Below, one piece after another: positions 16,704-26,181 of a stretch of DNA of 58,339 nucleotides (positions are counted from its first letter, which is position 1; each line of letters starts with the position of its first letter). This DNA is from Gordonia hirsuta DSM 44140 = NBRC 16056 (lineage in GTDB: Bacteria > Actinomycetota > Actinomycetes > Mycobacteriales > Mycobacteriaceae). Both the position numbers and the translations under genes were made by a program. The DNA is taken from NCBI RefSeq assembly GCF_000333015.1, contig NZ_BANT01000037.1, positions 1 to 58,339 on the forward strand, in the 5' to 3' direction. The notes below the pieces were generated by a model. It ran no database searches and was not told the DNA's origin. It saw only the letters and a program-made list of their open reading frames with translations.

Positions 16704-19700
16704 TCAGCGGAAGCTGTCGAGCGCCTTGATCAGGCGCTTCTCCGAGACCGGACCGGCGGTCCCGAGTTGCTGAGCGAACAGACTGACCCGCAATTCCTCG
16801 AGCATCCAGTGCGCCAGGTCGTTCAACGGCTCCTGGCGAGATTCGGGCACCTGCGCCAGTCGCTGATTCCAGTGCGCGATCACCCGGTCGACGGTGTCCA
16901 GACCGGCGCCATCGCGGGCAGCAGAGCCGGGTAGTGCCTCGAGCCGGACCCGCGCGGCCGTGAGGTAGCGGGGCACGTGGCGAAGGTGTGACAACGGTGT
17001 CTCGGCGATGAACCCGTCGAAGACCAGGTGGGCCAGCTGCTCGGCGACATCGTCGGCCGCGGCCGAGCCGCTGTGGGCATCGATGGCTCTGCGCAACTCG
17101 AAGACCTCGGCCAGCACGCTGACGGTGTGTGTGAAGTACTCCGGTGCCGCCGCCCGGACCTGAGGCGAGAGGCGTTGGGCCAGAGCATTGAATTCCTGGG
17201 GGGTGCGCAGGGCCGCCACATCCGACTCCGCTCCGAGCGCATCGGCGATCGCCCGACGAGTACAGTCGGCGAACATGCGCGCCGGATCGGCGTAGGGACA
17301 CTGGCTCAGCGACAGTCGCTGCGCCGGCGGCAGGCCGTTGGCGATCTTCTTGGTCAACGGAGTGATCGTCTGCTCCAGCAGGATCTGGACCCCGGCGTGC
17401 AGGCCGGCATCCCGGGCGGCAGGGCTGGTGACCGCAGTGACACGCACGCCGTCACCGGCGGGCTCGAGGGTCGGATAGGTGACCACGGGCTGACCGGAGA
17501 CCACGGTGTCGAGGCGATCGGCCAGAACTCCGATCCCATCGTCGCTCCAGGCACGGTAGACCGGAGCGGTCGGGGGTGCCGGGCGGCGGGCGGTGAACTG
17601 GCGACGCAGTTCGTCCAGATCGTCGGAGGTGCCGATGATCACGCCCTGTTCGTCGGCGACGGCATAGTGCATGCGCAGATGGGTGGGCAGGGTGTCGATG
17701 CGGAAGTCGGCGGGGGACAGGCTGATGCCGGTGATCACTCCCAGTTCGCGCGCCAGCGCCGGCACGAACGGCTCGGAGCGGGCCTGGAGGGCCGATAACG
17801 CCAGTTCCGCGTACTGGGAGGCCGGGGACAGCGATTTACGGAGCCCTTTGGGCAGTGATCGGATCACCGCGGTGGCCAGCTCGACCCGCAGCCCGGGCAC
17901 CAGCCAGTCGAAGCCGGCGGCCTGCACATGGGCCAGCAACGGCTGCGGGATGACCACGGTGACACCGTCGTCGGGCTCACCAGGAGCGAAGTGGTAGCGC
18001 AACTCAAGCCTGGTCTGACCCTGCTGCCAGGCGGCTGGATAGTCCGCTGCCGCGGGGACACCGGTCGCGGCGGGCCCGGCTTCGTCCAGGTGGAGCAGCC
18101 GCGGGTTCTTCCGGCTCTCCTTCTTCCACCACGAATCGAAGTGTCGGGCCGACACCACGTTCGCCGGGATCCGTGCGTCGTAGAAGTCATAGACGTCGGC
18201 GTCGCTGCGACGGACCACCCGGCGCGAACGATGCTCGAGATCTTCGGCTTCGGAAAGCAGGCGCTGATTGTGAGCGTAGAACTCGTGGCGGGTGCGCCAG
18301 CGTCCCTCCACCAGTGCCGCCTGCAGGAAGATCGCGCGCGACTCCGCCGGGTCGATGCGACCGTAGTTGACCCGGCGAGCGGCGACCAGGGGCACTCCGT
18401 ACAGGCTGACCTTCTCGTCGGCCATGACCGCTCCGCGACGCGACGACCAGGCCGGTTCGCTGTAGGTGCGGGTGACCAGCTGGGGGGCGATCTGCTCGAC
18501 CCATTCGGGATCGATCGAGGCGACGGTGTGCGCGAACAGGCGGGAGGTCTCCATCAATTCGGCGGCCATCACGAAGGCCGGCGGCTTACCGGCGAGCTGG
18601 GATCCGGGGAAAAGGGTGAACTTGGTGCCGCGCGTGCCCAGGTAGTCCCGGCCGTCACCGAACTTGACCCCGATGTTGGTCAGCAGACCGGTCAGCAGAC
18701 TGCGGTGGATCGCCGCGGCGTCGACCTGCGTCCGGGGCACCTCCCAGCCGAGTTCACGGACGGTGCGCCGCAACTGCCGATGCAGATCGAACCACTCGCG
18801 GATCCGGAGGTAGTGTAGAAAGCCGCGCTCGCACTGTCGTCGGAACTGGTTGCCCGACAGCGCTTCTCGCTGCTCCTGCAGGTGTTCCCAGAGACGCAGC
18901 CGACTGAGGAACTCCGAACCGGCCACCGCGTACTGACGATGGGCGGCCTGTGCGGCTTCGCGCCGGTCGGCGGGGAACTCGCGAACGTCGGGCAGTGCGA
19001 GTGCCGCGGCGATCACCAGCACATGATCCAGACAGCCGTTCTCGTGAGCGGCGATGAGCATCCGGGCCAGACGCGGGTCGATGGGCAGCCGGGCCAGGTC
19101 GCGACCGACCTTGGTCAGCTGGGCCTGTGCAGAATCGAGCTCGGTGACCGCACCGAGTTCGGAGAGCAGGGCCATACCGCCGTTGATCGCTCGTGGAGAC
19201 GGCGGTTGCACAAAGGGGAAGTCGGCGACGTCGCCCAGACGCAGCGACAACATGGACAGGATGACCGCCGCCAGATTCGCCCGCAGAATCTCCGGATCGG
19301 TGTACTCGGGGCGGGTATCGAAATCGTCCTCGGAGTACAGGCGGATGCAGATTCCCGGGGCGACGCGGCCGCACCTGCCGGCGCGCTGGCGGGCGCTGGC
19401 CTGCGACACCTTCTCGATCGGCAGTCGCGTCACTTTGGTCCGGCTGGAGTACCGCGAGATCCGCGCGGTACCGGTGTCGATGACATAGCGGATCCCCGGG
19501 ACCGTCAAGGACGTCTCGGCGACGTTGGTCGACAACACGATTCGCCGCCCGTTCGACGGGGTGAAGATCTTCTGCTGTTCGGCCACCGACAGGCGTGCGT
19601 ACAGCGGAACGATCTGCGCGTCTCGCCGGTGTTTGAGGGCATCGGCGGTCTCGCGGATATCCCGTTCGGTGGGCAGAAACACCAGGATGTCGCCGCGCTG

Positions 19701-20375
19701 GGCCGACCACAGCTCGCCGACGGCCGCGTCGATCGCGGCGATCTGGTCCAGATCGGCCTGCTCGGGATCGTCGGTTTCCAGCGGTCGGTACCGGATCTGC
19801 ACCGGATAGGTGCGGCCGGAGACCTCCAGCATGGGGACCTGGTCGTCGGCGGTGGCGAAATGCCGGGCGAAACGATCCTGTTCGATGGTGGCCGAGGTGA
19901 TGATCACCTTCAGGTCGGGGCGCCGGGGCAGCAGCCGCTTGAGATAGCCGAGCAGGAAGTCGATGTTGAGACTGCGTTCGTGGGCTTCGTCGATGATGAT
20001 GGTGTCGTAGCGCCGCAACTGCGGGTCCGAAGTGATTTCGCGCAGCAGGATACCGTCGGTCATCACCTTGACCTTGGTCGCTTTGCTGGTCTTATCGGAG
20101 AAGCGGACGCTGTAGCCGACGAGGTCGCCCAGTTCGGTCCGGGTCTCATCGGCGATGCGCCGGGCGACCGATGTGGCCGCCAGCCGCCGCGGTTGCGTAT
20201 GTGCGATGGAGTCGCGGCCCAGCTGCAGGCAGATCTTCGGCAGCTGGGTGGTCTTTCCCGAGCCGGTTTCGCCGGCGATCACCACGACCTGGTGTGCTGA
20301 GATCGCCTGGGCGATCTCGTCGCGGCAGGCACTGACCGGAAGCTCCGGCGGAAAAGAGAGAACGGGGACAGCCAT
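16704..20375 (-). CDS. hrpA: ATP-dependent RNA helicase HrpA
   Basis: HrpA is a DEAH-box helicase acting in mRNA processing and, in E. coli, stalled-ribosome rescue. The 1223-residue protein has Walker A GETGSGKT (35-42), DEAH (129-132), SAT (161-163), a helicase C domain, HA2 and OB regions and a long DUF3418 C-terminal part. It is somewhat shorter at the N-terminus than E. coli HrpA. The ATG at 20375 lies 9 nt after TAGACT on this strand, a possible promoter. It is convergent with nrdR with a 1-bp gap. Confidence 0.94.
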   Translation of the reverse strand: MAVPVLSFPPELPVSACRDEIAQAISAHQVVVIAGETGSGKTTQLPKICLQLGRDSIAHTQPRRLAATSVARRIADETRTELGDLVGYSVRFSDKTSKATKVKVMTDGILLREITSDPQLRRYDTIIIDEAHERSLNIDFLLGYLKRLLPRRPDLKVIITSATIEQDRFARHFATADDQVPMLEVSGRTYPVQIRYRPLETDDPEQADLDQIAAIDAAVGELWSAQRGDILVFLPTERDIRETADALKHRRDAQIVPLYARLSVAEQQKIFTPSNGRRIVLSTNVAETSLTVPGIRYVIDTGTARISRYSSRTKVTRLPIEKVSQASARQRAGRCGRVAPGICIRLYSEDDFDTRPEYTDPEILRANLAAVILSMLSLRLGDVADFPFVQPPSPRAINGGMALLSELGAVTELDSAQAQLTKVGRDLARLPIDPRLARMLIAAHENGCLDHVLVIAAALALPDVREFPADRREAAQAAHRQYAVAGSEFLSRLRLWEHLQEQREALSGNQFRRQCERGFLHYLRIREWFDLHRQLRRTVRELGWEVPRTQVDAAAIHRSLLTGLLTNIGVKFGDGRDYLGTRGTKFTLFPGSQLAGKPPAFVMAAELMETSRLFAHTVASIDPEWVEQIAPQLVTRTYSEPAWSSRRGAVMADEKVSLYGVPLVAARRVNYGRIDPAESRAIFLQAALVEGRWRTRHEFYAHNQRLLSEAEDLEHRSRRVVRRSDADVYDFYDARIPANVVSARHFDSWWKKESRKNPRLLHLDEAGPAATGVPAAADYPAAWQQGQTRLELRYHFAPGEPDDGVTVVIPQPLLAHVQAAGFDWLVPGLRVELATAVIRSLPKGLRKSLSPASQYAELALSALQARSEPFVPALARELGVITGISLSPADFRIDTLPTHLRMHYAVADEQGVIIGTSDDLDELRRQFTARRPAPPTAPVYRAWSDDGIGVLADRLDTVVSGQPVVTYPTLEPAGDGVRVTAVTSPAARDAGLHAGVQILLEQTITPLTKKIANGLPPAQRLSLSQCPYADPARMFADCTRRAIADALGAESDVAALRTPQEFNALAQRLSPQVRAAAPEYFTHTVSVLAEVFELRRAIDAHSGSAAADDVAEQLAHLVFDGFIAETPLSHLRHVPRYLTAARVRLEALPGSAARDGAGLDTVDRVIAHWNQRLAQVPESRQEPLNDLAHWMLEELRVSLFAQQLGTAGPVSEKRLIKALDSFR

Positions 20376-20451
20376 GATGTCCCGAGTCTAGGGCTCGAGG
20401 AAACATGATCCCGGCCACACCGACCCGGTCGCCTCGTGCAATATTGAATCC

Positions 20452-21681
20452 ATGGGTTCTCTCTGGCATGGATTCGCCGATATGGGCGCAGTCACCGACA
20501 ACGGTCCGTTCGTGATCACCCGCGGGGAGGGTGCGCGGATCTACGACGCGGACGGCAACGAATACCTGGATTCGACTGCGGGTCTGTGGTTCACCAATGT
20601 CGGCCATGGCAGAACCGAGATCGCCGACGCCGTTGCGCGTCAGCTGTCGACGATCGCACATTTCTCCAATTTCGGTGACCACGCCAACGACACCCTGATC
20701 GAACTGGCCGAGCGGGTTGCCGCGATGGCACCGGTACCCGGCTCCAAGGTGATGTTCACTTCCGGTGGCAGCGATGCGGTCGACTCGGCGTTCAAACTCG
20801 CGCGCCGCTACTGGACCGAACAGGGCCGACCGGAGAAGCGGATCATCGTCTCGCGTACCAAGGCCTATCACGGGATGCATATCGGCGGGACGGCGCTGGC
20901 CGGGATCCCGCTGAATCGCGAGGGCTACGGGCCCGATTTCATGACCGACACCGAATGCATCGACTGGGACGACGCCAAGGCGCTGCTGGGGCTGATCGAA
21001 CGGGTCGGCGCCGAGAACATCGCCGCCTTCATCGCCGAGCCGATCATCGGTGCCGGCGGGATCTATCTGCCACCGGACGGCTATCTGCGTGAAGTCCGCG
21101 AGATCTGCCGCGACCACGATGTGCTGTTCATCGTCGACGAGGTGGTGACCGGTTACGGCCGGATCGCCCACGGCCACTGGTTCGCGGCGGGCCGCTTCGA
21201 CCTGGCCCCGGACATCATCACCTCAGCCAAGGGACTGACCAGTGGATATGTCCCGATGGGTGCGATGATTGCGGCGCCGCACCTGGCCGAGCCGTTCTTC
21301 GCCGGTGGTACCTGGTGGCGTCACGGCTACACCTACGGCGGTCACTTCGGCGCGGCGGCGGCCGCACTGACCAACTTCGACATCATCGAACGGGAGAACC
21401 TGCTCGATGAGGCCACGCGACTGGAAGGGGATCTGGCGTCGGCGTTCGGTCCGCTCGCCGATCTCGATGCGGTAGCCGAGGTCCGGACCGGATTGGGTGC
21501 GGTGACCGCTGTGCAGCTGGCCGACCCGTCGGACGCGCCGGCGGCGGTGCTGCGTCTTCGCCGCCTCGGGGTGGCCGCTCGGGCCGCCGGAGCGGGCGCG
21601 CTGCAGATCTCGCCGGCGTTCGTGATGAGCACCGAAGACGTCAACGAACTGGCGGCCCGGTACGCCCAAGCCCTGTCCTGA
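20452..21681 (+). CDS. Class III PLP-dependent aminotransferase
   Basis: This 409-residue fold-type I aminotransferase probably acts on an omega-amino compound such as beta-alanine, GABA or taurine. The PLP lysine is K260 in TSAKGL, and D229 in IVDEVVTGYGR contacts the pyridine nitrogen. SGGSDAV (105-111) is the phosphate-binding cup. Substrate cannot be read from the sequence. It is a single-gene unit flanked by hrpA (divergent) and a strong terminator. I see no clear ribosome-binding site before the ATG. Confidence 0.88.
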   Translation: MGSLWHGFADMGAVTDNGPFVITRGEGARIYDADGNEYLDSTAGLWFTNVGHGRTEIADAVARQLSTIAHFSNFGDHANDTLIELAERVAAMAPVPGSKVMFTSGGSDAVDSAFKLARRYWTEQGRPEKRIIVSRTKAYHGMHIGGTALAGIPLNREGYGPDFMTDTECIDWDDAKALLGLIERVGAENIAAFIAEPIIGAGGIYLPPDGYLREVREICRDHDVLFIVDEVVTGYGRIAHGHWFAAGRFDLAPDIITSAKGLTSGYVPMGAMIAAPHLAEPFFAGGTWWRHGYTYGGHFGAAAAALTNFDIIERENLLDEATRLEGDLASAFGPLADLDAVAEVRTGLGAVTAVQLADPSDAPAAVLRLRRLGVAARAAGAGALQISPAFVMSTEDVNELAARYAQALS

Positions 21682-21693
21682 CCGGACAAACGA

Positions 21694-21724
21694 ACTGCCC
21701 CGCCGGGATCACCGGCGGGGCAGT
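21694..21724. terminator. Bidirectional terminator between the aminotransferase and ahpD
   Basis: A perfect 13-bp stem (arm ACTGCCCCGCCGG) with loop GATCA, followed on the plus strand by CGTCGTTT. Confidence 0.85.
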
Positions 21725-21747
21725 CGTCGTTTATCCGACCCAGGGGG

Positions 21748-22287
21748 TCAGGCGGGGGTGCCCGCCAGATCCTCAGCGATCGTGATCGCCTGGGCGACGC
21801 CCTGGATGATCGAGGCGGCCTTGAGCGCCTCGAAGATCGGCTCCCGGTCGAGACCGGCCTCGCGGACCACGTGCTCGTGGGCGCCGACGCAGTGCTCACA
21901 GCCGTTGATGGCCGAGACGGCCATCGACCACAGCTCGAAATGCGCCTTGTCCACGCCCGGGTTGCCGATGATGTTCATCCGCAGACCCACGCGCAGGTCA
22001 TCGTACTGACCGCCCAGGTAGCCGCGGCCACGGTAGAACACATTGTTCATACCCATGATCGAAGCCGCGCCCAGGGCGGCGTTGTACGCCTCCGCCGACA
22101 GGTTGTCGGCGGCCTCGTCGGCGATCTCCCGCAGCACGGTGGTGTTGCGCGTTGCGGCGGCGCAGGCCAGCAGGGTGCCCCACAGCTGCTCCTCATTCAG
22201 CAGCGTGGTGCGGCTGAGCGAACTGAGGTTGAGCTTGAGGTCCTTGGCGTACTCCGGAAGGGCGTCCTTCAGGTTGTCGATGCTCAT
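21748..22287 (-). CDS. ahpD: Alkyl hydroperoxide reductase AhpD
   Basis: AhpD is the thiol-disulfide partner that re-reduces AhpC through lipoamide. The 179-residue protein keeps the CxxC C130-E-H-C133 with H137 and E118 at the same positions as the M. tuberculosis enzyme. The ATG at 22287 has AAGGAG upstream. It lies 67 bp downstream of ahpC on the same strand, so the two form an operon divergent from oxyR. Confidence 0.95.
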   Translation of the reverse strand: MSIDNLKDALPEYAKDLKLNLSSLSRTTLLNEEQLWGTLLACAAATRNTTVLREIADEAADNLSAEAYNAALGAASIMGMNNVFYRGRGYLGGQYDDLRVGLRMNIIGNPGVDKAHFELWSMAVSAINGCEHCVGAHEHVVREAGLDREPIFEALKAASIIQGVAQAITIAEDLAGTPA

Positions 22288-22354
22288 AGAGGTGAGATCT
22301 CCTTGTGGTGGGGAAAGGAACGCGATCGGGCCGGATGCACCGGCCCGCGACCGG

Positions 22355-22942
22355 TCAGGCCGAAGCGCTCATCAGTTCGCCGGCGTCGATGGTCGGGTCG
22401 CCCTTCTTCCAGTTGCAGGCGCACAGCTCGTCGCTCTGCAGCGCGTCGAGGACACGCAGGACCTCGTCGACGTTGCGGCCGACGCTGCCGGCGGTCACCG
22501 AGACGAACTGGATCTCGTTGTTCGGGTCGATGATGAAGGTGGCGCGATCGGCCACGCCGTCGGCGTTCAGAACGCCGGTGGCCTCGACGAGCTCACGCTT
22601 GAGGTCGCTCATCATCGGGAACGGCAGGGTCTTGAGGTCCTCGTGCTGGGCGCGCCACTGGAAGTGGACGAACTCGTTGTCGGTCGAGGCGCCGAGCACC
22701 TGGGTGTCGCGGTCCTCGAACTCGTCGTTCAGCTTGCCGAACGCCGCGATCTCGGTCGGGCATACGAAGGTGAAGTCCTTCGGCCAGAAGAAGACCACGC
22801 GCCACTTGCCCTTGTAGTCGTCGGAGGTGACGGTGGTGAAGTAGTCGTCCGGCTGCTGAGCGTCGACCTTGCTCAGGTCACCGCCGATGACCGCGGTCAG
22901 GTTGTACTCGGGGAACTGATCGCCGATGGTAAGCAGCGCCAT
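22355..22942 (-). CDS. ahpC: Peroxiredoxin AhpC
   Basis: AhpC reduces hydrogen and organic peroxides and peroxynitrite. The 195-residue protein has peroxidatic C61 (FVCPTE) and the C-terminal resolving pair C174 and C176 (ELCACNW), the three-cysteine arrangement known in mycobacteria. The ATG at 22942 follows AAAGGAG. It is divergent from oxyR, which probably activates it; with ahpD it forms a complete peroxidase pair. Confidence 0.97.
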   Translation of the reverse strand: MALLTIGDQFPEYNLTAVIGGDLSKVDAQQPDDYFTTVTSDDYKGKWRVVFFWPKDFTFVCPTEIAAFGKLNDEFEDRDTQVLGASTDNEFVHFQWRAQHEDLKTLPFPMMSDLKRELVEATGVLNADGVADRATFIIDPNNEIQFVSVTAGSVGRNVDEVLRVLDALQSDELCACNWKKGDPTIDAGELMSASA

Positions 22943-23057
22943 GTCATGACTCCTTTGTCGTGGGGTGAATCACTCGGCCGGGCTGCGGGATTCCGCTGTC
23001 TGGTTACTGCCCGGCGGTGACTTCCATTCTGCCTCAGAACGTCTAAAAATAAAAGGT

Positions 23058-23080
23058 GATAACACGCACTATATTGATAG
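23058..23080. promoter_or_regulatory. Candidate OxyR site overlapping the oxyR -10
   Basis: ATAA at 23059-23062, CTAT at 23069-23072 and ATAG at 23077-23080 resemble the OxyR pattern of ATAG/CTAT quarters. The TATATT (23070-23075) lies 7 nt before the oxyR ATG, so a bound OxyR would cover its own promoter. Confidence 0.5.
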
Positions 23081-23082
23081 GT

Positions 23083-24015
23083 ATGAACGATCAGAGTTAT
23101 CAGCCGACCCTGGGCGGCATCCGGGCCTTCGTCGCAGTGGCCAAGAAGCTTCACTTCGGTTCGGCGGCAACAGATCTGGGAGTCAGTCAGCCGTCACTGT
23201 CGCAGGCTCTGCGCGGTCTGGAGCAGGGGCTGGGAGTGCAGTTGGTGGAACGGACCACACGGCGGGTGATGCTGACCGCCGAAGGGCAGCGGCTGCTGCC
23301 GGCGGCGATGGCCGCCTGCGACGCGGTCGACAACTTCCTCTCCGATGCCGCCGGCCAGGATGATCCGCTGCGTGGTCCGCTGCGGCTGGGACTGATCCCC
23401 ACGATCGCCCCGTACCTGCTCCCGCGCCTGCTCAAAGGTCTGCCCGTACGCCGGCCAGAACTGGACCTGCGGGTGGTCGAGGATCAGACCTCGCGCTTGC
23501 TGGAGCAACTGCGTGAAGGAAGTCTGGATGCGGCGGTGCTGGCTCTGCCGGCCAACTCGCCGGGTATCGGGGAGATCGAGATGTACGACGAGGACTTCGT
23601 CCTGGCGGTGCCGGCCGGTCATGCGCTGGCCGGACGCAAACAGCTGGCGCCGACGATGCTCGCCGATCTGCCGCTCCTGCTGCTCGACGAGGGGCATTGT
23701 CTGCGCGATCAGGCGCTGGAGGTGTGCCAAGCGGCCGGGGTCCACCCGGATCTGCGGCAGACCCGGGCCGCCTCACTGACCACGGCCGTCCAGTGCGTGG
23801 AAGGGGGGCTGGGAGTGACGCTCATCCCGCGTACATCGGTGGCGGTGGAGACCGCTTCGGGGGGCCTGTCGACCGCCGAATTCGCCCGGCCGCGGCCGGG
23901 GCGCCGAATCGGGCTGGTCTACCGGATGTCTTCGGGTCGGGGACCGGCCTACAGTCAACTGGCCGCTGAGATCGCGGCGCTGGCACTGGAATCCGGGGAG
24001 GTGACCGCGGTCTGA
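23083..24015 (+). CDS. oxyR: Peroxide sensor OxyR (LysR family)
   Basis: This 310-residue LysR-type regulator carries the two redox cysteines of OxyR: C206 in [10 protein letters not shown] and C215, nine residues apart as in E. coli C199/C208. The N-terminal HTH (about 23-45) precedes the sensor domain. The ATG at 23083 follows TATATT by 7 nt, suggesting a leaderless transcript. It is divergent from ahpC. Unlike the M. tuberculosis oxyR pseudogene, this copy is intact across its length. Confidence 0.94.
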   Translation: MNDQSYQPTLGGIRAFVAVAKKLHFGSAATDLGVSQPSLSQALRGLEQGLGVQLVERTTRRVMLTAEGQRLLPAAMAACDAVDNFLSDAAGQDDPLRGPLRLGLIPTIAPYLLPRLLKGLPVRRPELDLRVVEDQTSRLLEQLREGSLDAAVLALPANSPGIGEIEMYDEDFVLAVPAGHALAGRKQLAPTMLADLPLLLLDEGHCLRDQALEVCQAAGVHPDLRQTRAASLTTAVQCVEGGLGVTLIPRTSVAVETASGGLSTAEFARPRPGRRIGLVYRMSSGRGPAYSQLAAEIAALALESGEVTAV

Positions 24016-24018
24016 CGG

Positions 24019-24050
24019 CTGGTCCTGCTCGAGGGCTCGAGCAGGACCAG
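24019..24050. terminator. Terminator between oxyR and the helicase gene
   Basis: A perfect inverted repeat with 15-bp arms (CTGGTCCTGCTCGAG) separated by 2 nt; the real loop must be a few bases wider. Confidence 0.8.
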
Positions 24051-24063
24051 GGGAGAAACGGTC

Positions 24064-26181
24064 TCAGACCGGTGCGGTCAGCTCTTCCCATTCGTCGATC
24101 AGACTCGAGTCCACAGCGCGGATCAGATCGCCCAGATCGTCGGTGATGTCCTCGATCCGTTCGGTGACCGCAGACATCGGCAGCCCGCTGCGCAATGCCC
24201 GATAGCAGTCGGTGAGATAGCGCAGTACGACGCCCTCGCTGCGCTGCAGGCCGAATTCACTGATCAGATCGGCGAACGTCAGATCGCGCTCGAGCATGTA
24301 GCGCAGCACCGACTTGGGGGACGGTACGGTTCCGGCCAGCCACGGATGGCCGCGCCGGTAGGTCTCGTAGGCGAAACCGATCTCTTCGGCGAGCGGTTGC
24401 GGCCAGCTGATCTCCTCGAGCCTGGCCATCCGTTCCTCGTACTCGATGCCGTCGGCCTTCATCTCGGCGATGGCCGCGTCCCGGGCGATCTTGCGCTGGG
24501 CGAGCAGGACCTGCCGGGGATCTTCCAGGGTGGACTCCAAGACCGAGACGACGTCGAGCGGGAAGTCTGCCGAGTCCGGATCGAGCAGCTCGAAGGCGGC
24601 CACGGCGAACGCCGACAGGGGATTGGTCAGGGCGAAGTTCTCCGGTAGATCCACCGAGATCTCCACCTGTTTGCCGTCGGCGGCCGGGGTGTCGAGCCGT
24701 GCGACGATGCCGGTGTCGATCAGGTCCCGGTACAGGGCGATGGTGTGCTTGATGTGTCGGAGCTGACGTTTGCGCGGTTCATGGTTGGCTTCGAGCAGAT
24801 GGCGCAGCGCCGTGAAGCAGTCGCCGGGCCGTTCGAGGACCTCCATCAACATGGCGGTGGTGATCTTGAAGTGGGAACGCAGTTCCTCGTCGGGGGCGTC
24901 GACCAGCCCGAAGAAGGTCTGCTCGCCCCAGCCGACGAACCCCTCCGGTGGTTTGCGCCGCACCAGTTTGCGCAGCTTCTTGGGGTCGTCGCCGGCCTTG
25001 GCCACCAGGCGTGCGTTCTCCACGTCGTGTTCGGGCGCCTGGGCGATGACGTAGCCGACGGTGTCGAAACCCGCGCGGCCGGCGCGACCGGCGATCTGGT
25101 GGAACTCCCGGGCTCGCAGCCGTCGCACCCGATGGCCGTCGTACTTGGTGAGGCCGGCGAACAGCACGGTGCGGATGGGCACGTTGATGCCCACGCCCAG
25201 GGTGTCGGTGCCGGCGACCACCTTGAGCAGCCCGGCCTGAGCCAGCCGTTCGACCAGCCGCCGGTAGCGCGGCAGCATCCCGGCGTGGTGCACGCCGATC
25301 CCGGCGCGCAGCAGCTTGGACAGGGTGTTGCCGAAGCCGGTGCGGAACTCGAAATCGCCGATGGCCTCGACGATGGCGGCCTTCTCCTCCTTGGTGCAGA
25401 TCTTGGCCGACAGCAGGGCCTGCGCGCGTTCGACGGCCTGGGCCTGGGTGAAGTGCACCACGTACACCGGTGCCTGACCCGCGCCGACCAGTTCTTCGAT
25501 GGTCTCGTGGATCGGCGTCATCGCGTAGCGGTATTCCAGCGGGACCGGCCGCTGGGCCCCGGAGACCTCGACGGTCGGGCGACCGGTGCGCCGGGTCAGA
25601 TCGTCGACGAAGAACGAGACCTCGCCCAGGGTCGCCGACATCAGCAGGAACTGCGTGTGCGGCAACTCGATGAGCGGCACCTGCCAGGCCCAGCCGCGAT
25701 CGGACTCGCCGTAGTAGTGGAACTCGTCGGCGACGAGGACTCCGATGTCGGAGGCCGGTCCGTCACGCAGCGCGATGTTGGCGACGATCTCGGCGGTGGC
25801 GCAGACGATCGGAGCGTCGGGGTTGACGCTGGCGTCGCCGGTTGCCAGGCCGACGTTCTCGGCGCCGAACTGCTCGCACAGGTCGAAGAACTTCTCGCTG
25901 ACCAGGGCCTTGATCGGCGCGGTGTAGTAGGCGCGCCGGCCGGTGCACCGAGCGAAGTAGATCGCACCGGAGGCCACCAGCGATTTACCCGAGCCGGTCG
26001 GGGTCGCCAGGATCACGTTGCTGCCGGAGACCAGCTCCAGCAGGGCATCCTCCTGATGCGGATACAGCTCGATACCGCGGGACGCCCACCACGACAGGAA
26101 GTGCTCGAAAGCGGCATCTTCGTCGGTGGTGGGCGTCAGCGGACCCGGGTCGGGGTGGTCGTCGTTCGCCGGCTGGTTCAG
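24064..26181 (-). CDS. DEAD/DEAH-type helicase with DUF3516, apparent CTG start
   Basis: This superfamily 2 helicase, probably acting on RNA, has a PTGSGKS Walker A, a DEFH box (VADEFHYYG), SAT and the QIAGRAGRAG motif VI, followed by a DUF3516 C-terminal region. The first ATG/GTG/TTG in frame is the GTG at 26016, but that would begin inside the nucleotide-binding site and discard 55 upstream residues with family-like content (IELYPHQEDALLELVSG). No canonical start exists upstream. CTG at 26181 overlaps the PAC2 stop as CTGA and has AGGA 8 nt before it, giving 705 residues. The start is inferred, so N-terminal confidence is lower than for the rest. Confidence 0.8.
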   Translation of the reverse strand: MNQPANDDHPDPGPLTPTTDEDAAFEHFLSWWASRGIELYPHQEDALLELVSGSNVILATPTGSGKSLVASGAIYFARCTGRRAYYTAPIKALVSEKFFDLCEQFGAENVGLATGDASVNPDAPIVCATAEIVANIALRDGPASDIGVLVADEFHYYGESDRGWAWQVPLIELPHTQFLLMSATLGEVSFFVDDLTRRTGRPTVEVSGAQRPVPLEYRYAMTPIHETIEELVGAGQAPVYVVHFTQAQAVERAQALLSAKICTKEEKAAIVEAIGDFEFRTGFGNTLSKLLRAGIGVHHAGMLPRYRRLVERLAQAGLLKVVAGTDTLGVGINVPIRTVLFAGLTKYDGHRVRRLRAREFHQIAGRAGRAGFDTVGYVIAQAPEHDVENARLVAKAGDDPKKLRKLVRRKPPEGFVGWGEQTFFGLVDAPDEELRSHFKITTAMLMEVLERPGDCFTALRHLLEANHEPRKRQLRHIKHTIALYRDLIDTGIVARLDTPAADGKQVEISVDLPENFALTNPLSAFAVAAFELLDPDSADFPLDVVSVLESTLEDPRQVLLAQRKIARDAAIAEMKADGIEYEERMARLEEISWPQPLAEEIGFAYETYRRGHPWLAGTVPSPKSVLRYMLERDLTFADLISEFGLQRSEGVVLRYLTDCYRALRSGLPMSAVTERIEDITDDLGDLIRAVDSSLIDEWEELTAPV

